A stretch of DNA of 64,000 nt. Origin: Gemmobacter lutimaris (GTDB taxonomy: Bacteria > Pseudomonadota > Alphaproteobacteria > Rhodobacterales > Rhodobacteraceae). The notes under the pieces are model-generated. The model was not told the origin of the DNA. It made no database searches and saw nothing but the letters and a program-made list of their open reading frames with translations. How positions within the stretch are numbered: the first letter of the stretch is position 1; every line of letters begins with the position of its first letter. Shown here piece by piece: positions 53,637 through 64,000 of this stretch. The stretch covers positions 16,044 to 80,043 of the forward strand of contig NZ_QXXQ01000017.1 of NCBI RefSeq assembly GCF_003570715.1, in the 5' to 3' direction. Both the position numbers and the translations under genes were made by a program.

Positions 53637-54932
53637 CTAGAGCGGGCCGTCCAGCGCGGCAAGCTCCTGCGGGGCACCGTCGAACGCATAGGGGTTGAGG
53701 ATGGCGCGGCCTGCCAGAAGATCGGCCTCGGGCCGGGTCAGCCCTGCCGCCTCGGCCAGCGGGCGGAACCGGGCGCGGATGGTTTCGATCTGCTGGCGGG
53801 CGAGGGCGACGGCCTCGTCCTGCCGCAACCCGAACTCGCCTGCCGCGGCAAGGGCGGTGGCGATGCGGGCGCGGCGGTCATTGCCCTGCACGGCCATGGC
53901 CTGATTGGCCTCGCGCCCCAGACGGGGCCGGGGGTCGATGTCATAGGCGGGCGTCAGCCGGATTGCGTGGCCATCCCAGAAACAGGCATGGTTGCGGGCG
54001 TGATCGTCGGTATTGCCGACAAGGATGTTGAACAGCATCCGTGACCAGAGTGCGCGACAATCCGCGACCGGGCTGGCCGAGCGGTGACGCAGCACCGTGG
54101 CCAGCGCCGGATAGCTGGCATAGCGGGCGGCGGTTTCGTCCAGCCCTTGCAGGGTAAGGGCCGAAACCATGGCGCGGCGCAGGAAGCCCGCGCCCTGTGC
54201 CACGCGGTCGAAGCGTTCGACCAGCAGGACATCCTTGCCCTCGACCTGCGCGCATTGGACTTCGGCCACTTCCAGCCCCGCTTCGCGGGCAAGGCGCATC
54301 GCCAGAAACTCACCCCTCACCACGTTGTGCTGATCGCGTGAGGACGAGAATTTGGCGATCAGCTTGCGATAGCCGTCGGTCAGTTGCGCCTTGGGCCGCG
54401 CGCCACCGATCGAAGTGCCGTGCCGCAGCGCCTCGTCCAGTTCGGGCGACAGGGGGGTGCCGCGCTCCACCGCCTCGGCGGCGTTCAGAAGATCCTGCAA
54501 CCGGGCTTCGCCTTGCAGGCGGGGGCGGTAGTCGGTGGCAGAGGTCTGGAAATCCAGCGCGCCGATCCGGTCGGAACCGGAAAGCAGCAGATAGTTCAGT
54601 TCGTCCAGTTCGGCGGTATCGACATCCTTGCCCCGGCGGCGGAACTGCCGGTTCAGCACGACCCGGCGGCCCCATTGATCGGGCGCGGCATCGCGCAGCG
54701 CCCCTGCGATGACATGCGGCGCCTCGGGCAGGATCACCCGGTCCACCAGCGGCAGTTCCGGCAACCAGACGGAAATGGCATCGGGCCGGGCAAGGTAGCT
54801 GCGGCCATAGGTGAAGCGGTTGATGCCGTCCACAAGGTCGATCCGGCCGCAGACCACCGGGTCGGTGGCGCCGGGCAGCCAGATCCAGACGAAGGCGGAT
54901 TGTGCCGGGCGCAGCAGGGGCTCAGAAGTCAT
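53637..54932 (-). CDS. hipA: HipA-family serine/threonine kinase toxin
   Basis: The 431-residue protein has the HipA blocks TSIGGARPKAQL (nucleotide loop), LVERFDR, NILVGNTDDHARNH (catalytic Asp and Asn) and PAYDIDP (Mg-binding). HipA phosphorylates glutamyl-tRNA synthetase or another target and causes growth arrest until neutralised by HipB. It overlaps the antitoxin gene by 11 bases, the usual arrangement. On a plasmid-like replicon this can act as a maintenance module. Confidence 0.92.
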   Translation of the reverse strand: MTSEPLLRPAQSAFVWIWLPGATDPVVCGRIDLVDGINRFTYGRSYLARPDAISVWLPELPLVDRVILPEAPHVIAGALRDAAPDQWGRRVVLNRQFRRRGKDVDTAELDELNYLLLSGSDRIGALDFQTSATDYRPRLQGEARLQDLLNAAEAVERGTPLSPELDEALRHGTSIGGARPKAQLTDGYRKLIAKFSSSRDQHNVVRGEFLAMRLAREAGLEVAEVQCAQVEGKDVLLVERFDRVAQGAGFLRRAMVSALTLQGLDETAARYASYPALATVLRHRSASPVADCRALWSRMLFNILVGNTDDHARNHACFWDGHAIRLTPAYDIDPRPRLGREANQAMAVQGNDRRARIATALAAAGEFGLRQDEAVALARQQIETIRARFRPLAEAAGLTRPEADLLAGRAILNPYAFDGAPQELAALDGPL

Positions 54933-55257
54933 TGTCGGGCTTCGACTGGCTGGCCTGGAAGGCGCGTTTCGGCAGCAGGGCGTTCAGGGCACGTTTCTGG
55001 TCCAGCAGCGTGCCAAGCTGATCGGTGGGCACGTCGAACAGCGGGATGCCAAGGATTACCGCCGCCTCGAAAGCGGTGCCGATGGCGGTGCCCGGTTCGC
55101 CTGCCTCAAGCCGCTGGATGACCCCGCGCGACACCCCGACCCGTGTGCCGAGTTCGGCCGCCGTCATGCCGCGCTGCATCCGTGCGGCGCGGATCATCGC
55201 GGCCAGAATCCCCAGTGCCTCTTGCGTGGGGGGGGAAACGGGTTGCGCTTTGCGCAT
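54922..55257 (-). CDS. hipB: HipB-like Xre-family antitoxin
   Basis: The 111-residue protein has an Xre helix-turn-helix (MTAAELGTRVGVSRGVIQRLEAG) and a C-terminal tail. It would bind HipA and repress the operon. ATG 55257 has AAGGA just upstream; the upstream ATG at 55278 lacks a ribosome site and lies inside the inverted repeat at 55276-55292, a likely operator. Confidence 0.9.
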   Translation of the reverse strand: MRKAQPVSPPTQEALGILAAMIRAARMQRGMTAAELGTRVGVSRGVIQRLEAGEPGTAIGTAFEAAVILGIPLFDVPTDQLGTLLDQKRALNALLPKRAFQASQSKPDNDF

Positions 55258-55275
55258 GGCGATCCTTTTGTGGGG

Positions 55276-55292
55276 CATAACTGATTGTTATG
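55276..55292. promoter_or_regulatory. Candidate HipB operator
   Basis: CATAAC-TGATT-GTTATG is a perfect six-base inverted repeat in the AT-rich stretch just upstream of hipB, about 20 bases before its start. Antitoxins of this kind repress their own promoter, so this is a natural binding site. Confidence 0.55.
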
Positions 55293-55409
55293 GTCTTTAT
55301 ATGGATCGTGCGCAAAAGTTTCAATCGGAGTGATCCACTTTCGGATCGTAAACTGAAGATATGACCCATTCATAGATCACATTCGAGGGCTATTGCCCCC
55401 GGCGGCGCC

Positions 55410-55703
55410 TCAGGCGGCGTCAAGGTGCCAGTTCAGGCCGGTGAAGCCTTCCCGAAAGGCGAAATTGACCAGATGGCTGTCGATGACAAAGCGGGCCTGA
55501 ATCAGCGCCTTGGCATCCTCGGCCTGAACGCGGACGGTCAGCCCTTCGTCGTCTGCCGTCAGATCGGCCGGGCCGGAGGCCAGCGCGGCACGACCCTGTG
55601 CCGCATCAAAGCTGACTTCCACCTTGTGCGCGAAATGCTTGCACAGTTGTTGCAGGTATTTCGAGCCATGCACGGTGGGATAGCGGGCGGTCGAGATGAG
55701 CAT
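55410..55703 (-). CDS. DUF2218 domain protein
   Basis: This 97-residue protein has the DUF2218 pattern: ARYPTVHGSKYLQQLCKHFAH, later VIDSHLVNFAFREG. The domain is of unknown function and recurs next to siderophore and iron-uptake genes. ATG 55703 has AAGGAA upstream; the open frame runs on to 55856 without domain similarity. It is divergent from the NRPS, and shares the 364-base promoter region with it. Confidence 0.85.
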   Translation of the reverse strand: MLISTARYPTVHGSKYLQQLCKHFAHKVEVSFDAAQGRAALASGPADLTADDEGLTVRVQAEDAKALIQARFVIDSHLVNFAFREGFTGLNWHLDAA

Positions 55704-55844
55704 GCCATAATTCCTTACTGTTTTACTAAAATTACCTGACACCCCCGTTTTGTGCAAGCGGATCGCCCGTTCACGATCCTGTGCAAGATGAAGCCGTGTG
55801 GTGCCGATGGTGGGGCTGGCGCTCTGCCGGGAAAAACAATTTTC

Positions 55845-55873
55845 TTGACGCAACAATTTTTTTCTTTCGTAAT
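55845..55873 (+). promoter_or_regulatory. Candidate sigma-70 promoter of the NRPS operon
   Basis: TTGACG (55845-55850) and CGTAAT (55868-55873) are separated by 17 bases in an AT-rich tract unlike the surrounding sequence. It points toward the leader frame and NRPS. The -10 matches weakly. Confidence 0.45.
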
Positions 55874-55926
55874 GGTTGTAAGAAAAATGGCGAACAGCCA
55901 GTCAGTTTCAGGGTGAGGATGCGACC

Positions 55927-56010
55927 ATGATGTCAGGACCGGCGGGGGGATTCCCGCAGGCGGCCTCCGGCTTGTTTGGTTCCCGCAACGCCCTTTCCTT
56001 TCCAGAATAA
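55927..56010 (+). CDS. Possible 27-residue leader peptide before the NRPS
   Basis: A short frame begins MMSGPAGGF and ends FPE, with GTGAGGA seven bases before its ATG at 55927; this is a better ribosome site than the one before the NRPS. It ends 57 bases before the NRPS start. It may be a leader with a regulatory role or simply a chance frame. I recognise no family. Confidence 0.35.
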   Translation: MMSGPAGGFPQAASGLFGSRNALSFPE

Positions 56011-56014
56011 TTCT
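56004..56014. promoter_or_regulatory. Candidate Irr-type iron control element
   Basis: AGAATAATTCT is a perfect palindrome and matches the core AGAA-YNR-TTCT that I recall for the ICE box bound by Irr in alphaproteobacteria; the outer TT/AA bases are not kept. It lies 54 bases before the NRPS start. Confidence 0.4.
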
Positions 56015-56067
56015 CCCGTTTCGGAAGCTGGAAAAAATTCATTTAACGTCTTCAATGGCTTGGTAAC

Positions 56068-64000
<7,933 letters not shown>

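Larger units (their letters stand above)
55704..56067. other. 364-base divergent promoter region before the NRPS
   Basis: The region separates the DUF2218 gene and the FAAL-NRPS. It holds an AT-rich promoter-like block at 55845-55873, a short leader frame at 55927-56010 and a palindromic AGAATAATTCT at 56004-56014. Nothing else is recognisable. Confidence 0.6.

Noticed and set aside
56055..56066. Three-codon frame (ATG GCT TGG TAA) just before the NRPS start
   Set aside because: It has no ribosome site and is too short to distinguish from chance.

Overview
The window is very GC-rich and reads as an alphaproteobacterial extrachromosomal replicon, most likely from the Rhodobacterales. The main reason is the replication/partition block at about 41.6-45.3 kb: parA and parB lie divergent to a small DnaA-like initiator, with a 532-base origin-like spacer between them and a family of identical palindromes (candidate parS sites) in and around parAB. 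There are no rRNA or tRNA genes, no CRISPR array and no intact insertion sequence that I can see.

Layout: (1) 1-6761, the 3' end of a non-ribosomal peptide synthetase (carrier + thioesterase) followed by six tightly coupled accessory genes: methyltransferase, phosphopantetheinyl transferase, PvdE/SyrD-type peptide exporter, type II thioesterase, amidase and MbtH. (2) 6874-10951, an AlkJ/AlkK-like alcohol dehydrogenase and acyl-CoA ligase pair, then a formyl-THF cyclo-ligase-like gene. (3) 10963-19339 (minus), a large RTX-repeat protein, then a MacAB-like exporter (two FtsX-type permeases, ATPase, adaptor) with a membrane-bound AraC-type regulator. (4) 19976-23504, cardiolipin synthase, a D-aminopeptidase-like S12 enzyme and an L,D-transpeptidase. 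(5) 23634-41505, a cyclitol/sugar catabolic island: two minus-strand operons (transporter with PhyH dioxygenase and a dehydrogenase; iolD-iolE-SDR-epimerase-dehydrogenase), a divergent plus-strand operon (iolG, ALDH, HpcH aldolase, 2-hydroxyacid dehydrogenase, dehydrogenase) and an RpiR-family regulator. The same palindrome, GCAAT-N4-ATTGC, stands in front of all three operons and the regulator, so the island looks like one self-contained regulon. (6) 41646-45261, parS/parB/parA/ori/DnaA-like rep. (7) 45268-53635, a HAD phosphatase, hybrid histidine kinase and response regulator facing an AfuABC-type ABC importer. (8) 53637-55257, a hipBA toxin-antitoxin pair. (9) 55410-64000, a DUF2218 gene and, divergent from it, the start of a giant NRPS: fatty acyl-AMP ligase, carrier, an unusual condensation domain with HRxxxDD instead of HHxxxDG, a predicted serine-activating domain, carrier, normal condensation domain, a second adenylation domain, and the start of a carrier running off the window.

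The FAAL-initiated NRPS leaves the right edge while a carrier-thioesterase terminus enters from the left edge. If the replicon is circular and only slightly larger than the window, these are two ends of one lipopeptide cluster; this is inference. A candidate Irr-type iron box before the NRPS and the neighbouring DUF2218 gene point to a siderophore-like lipopeptide, but no receptor or hydroxamate gene is in view.
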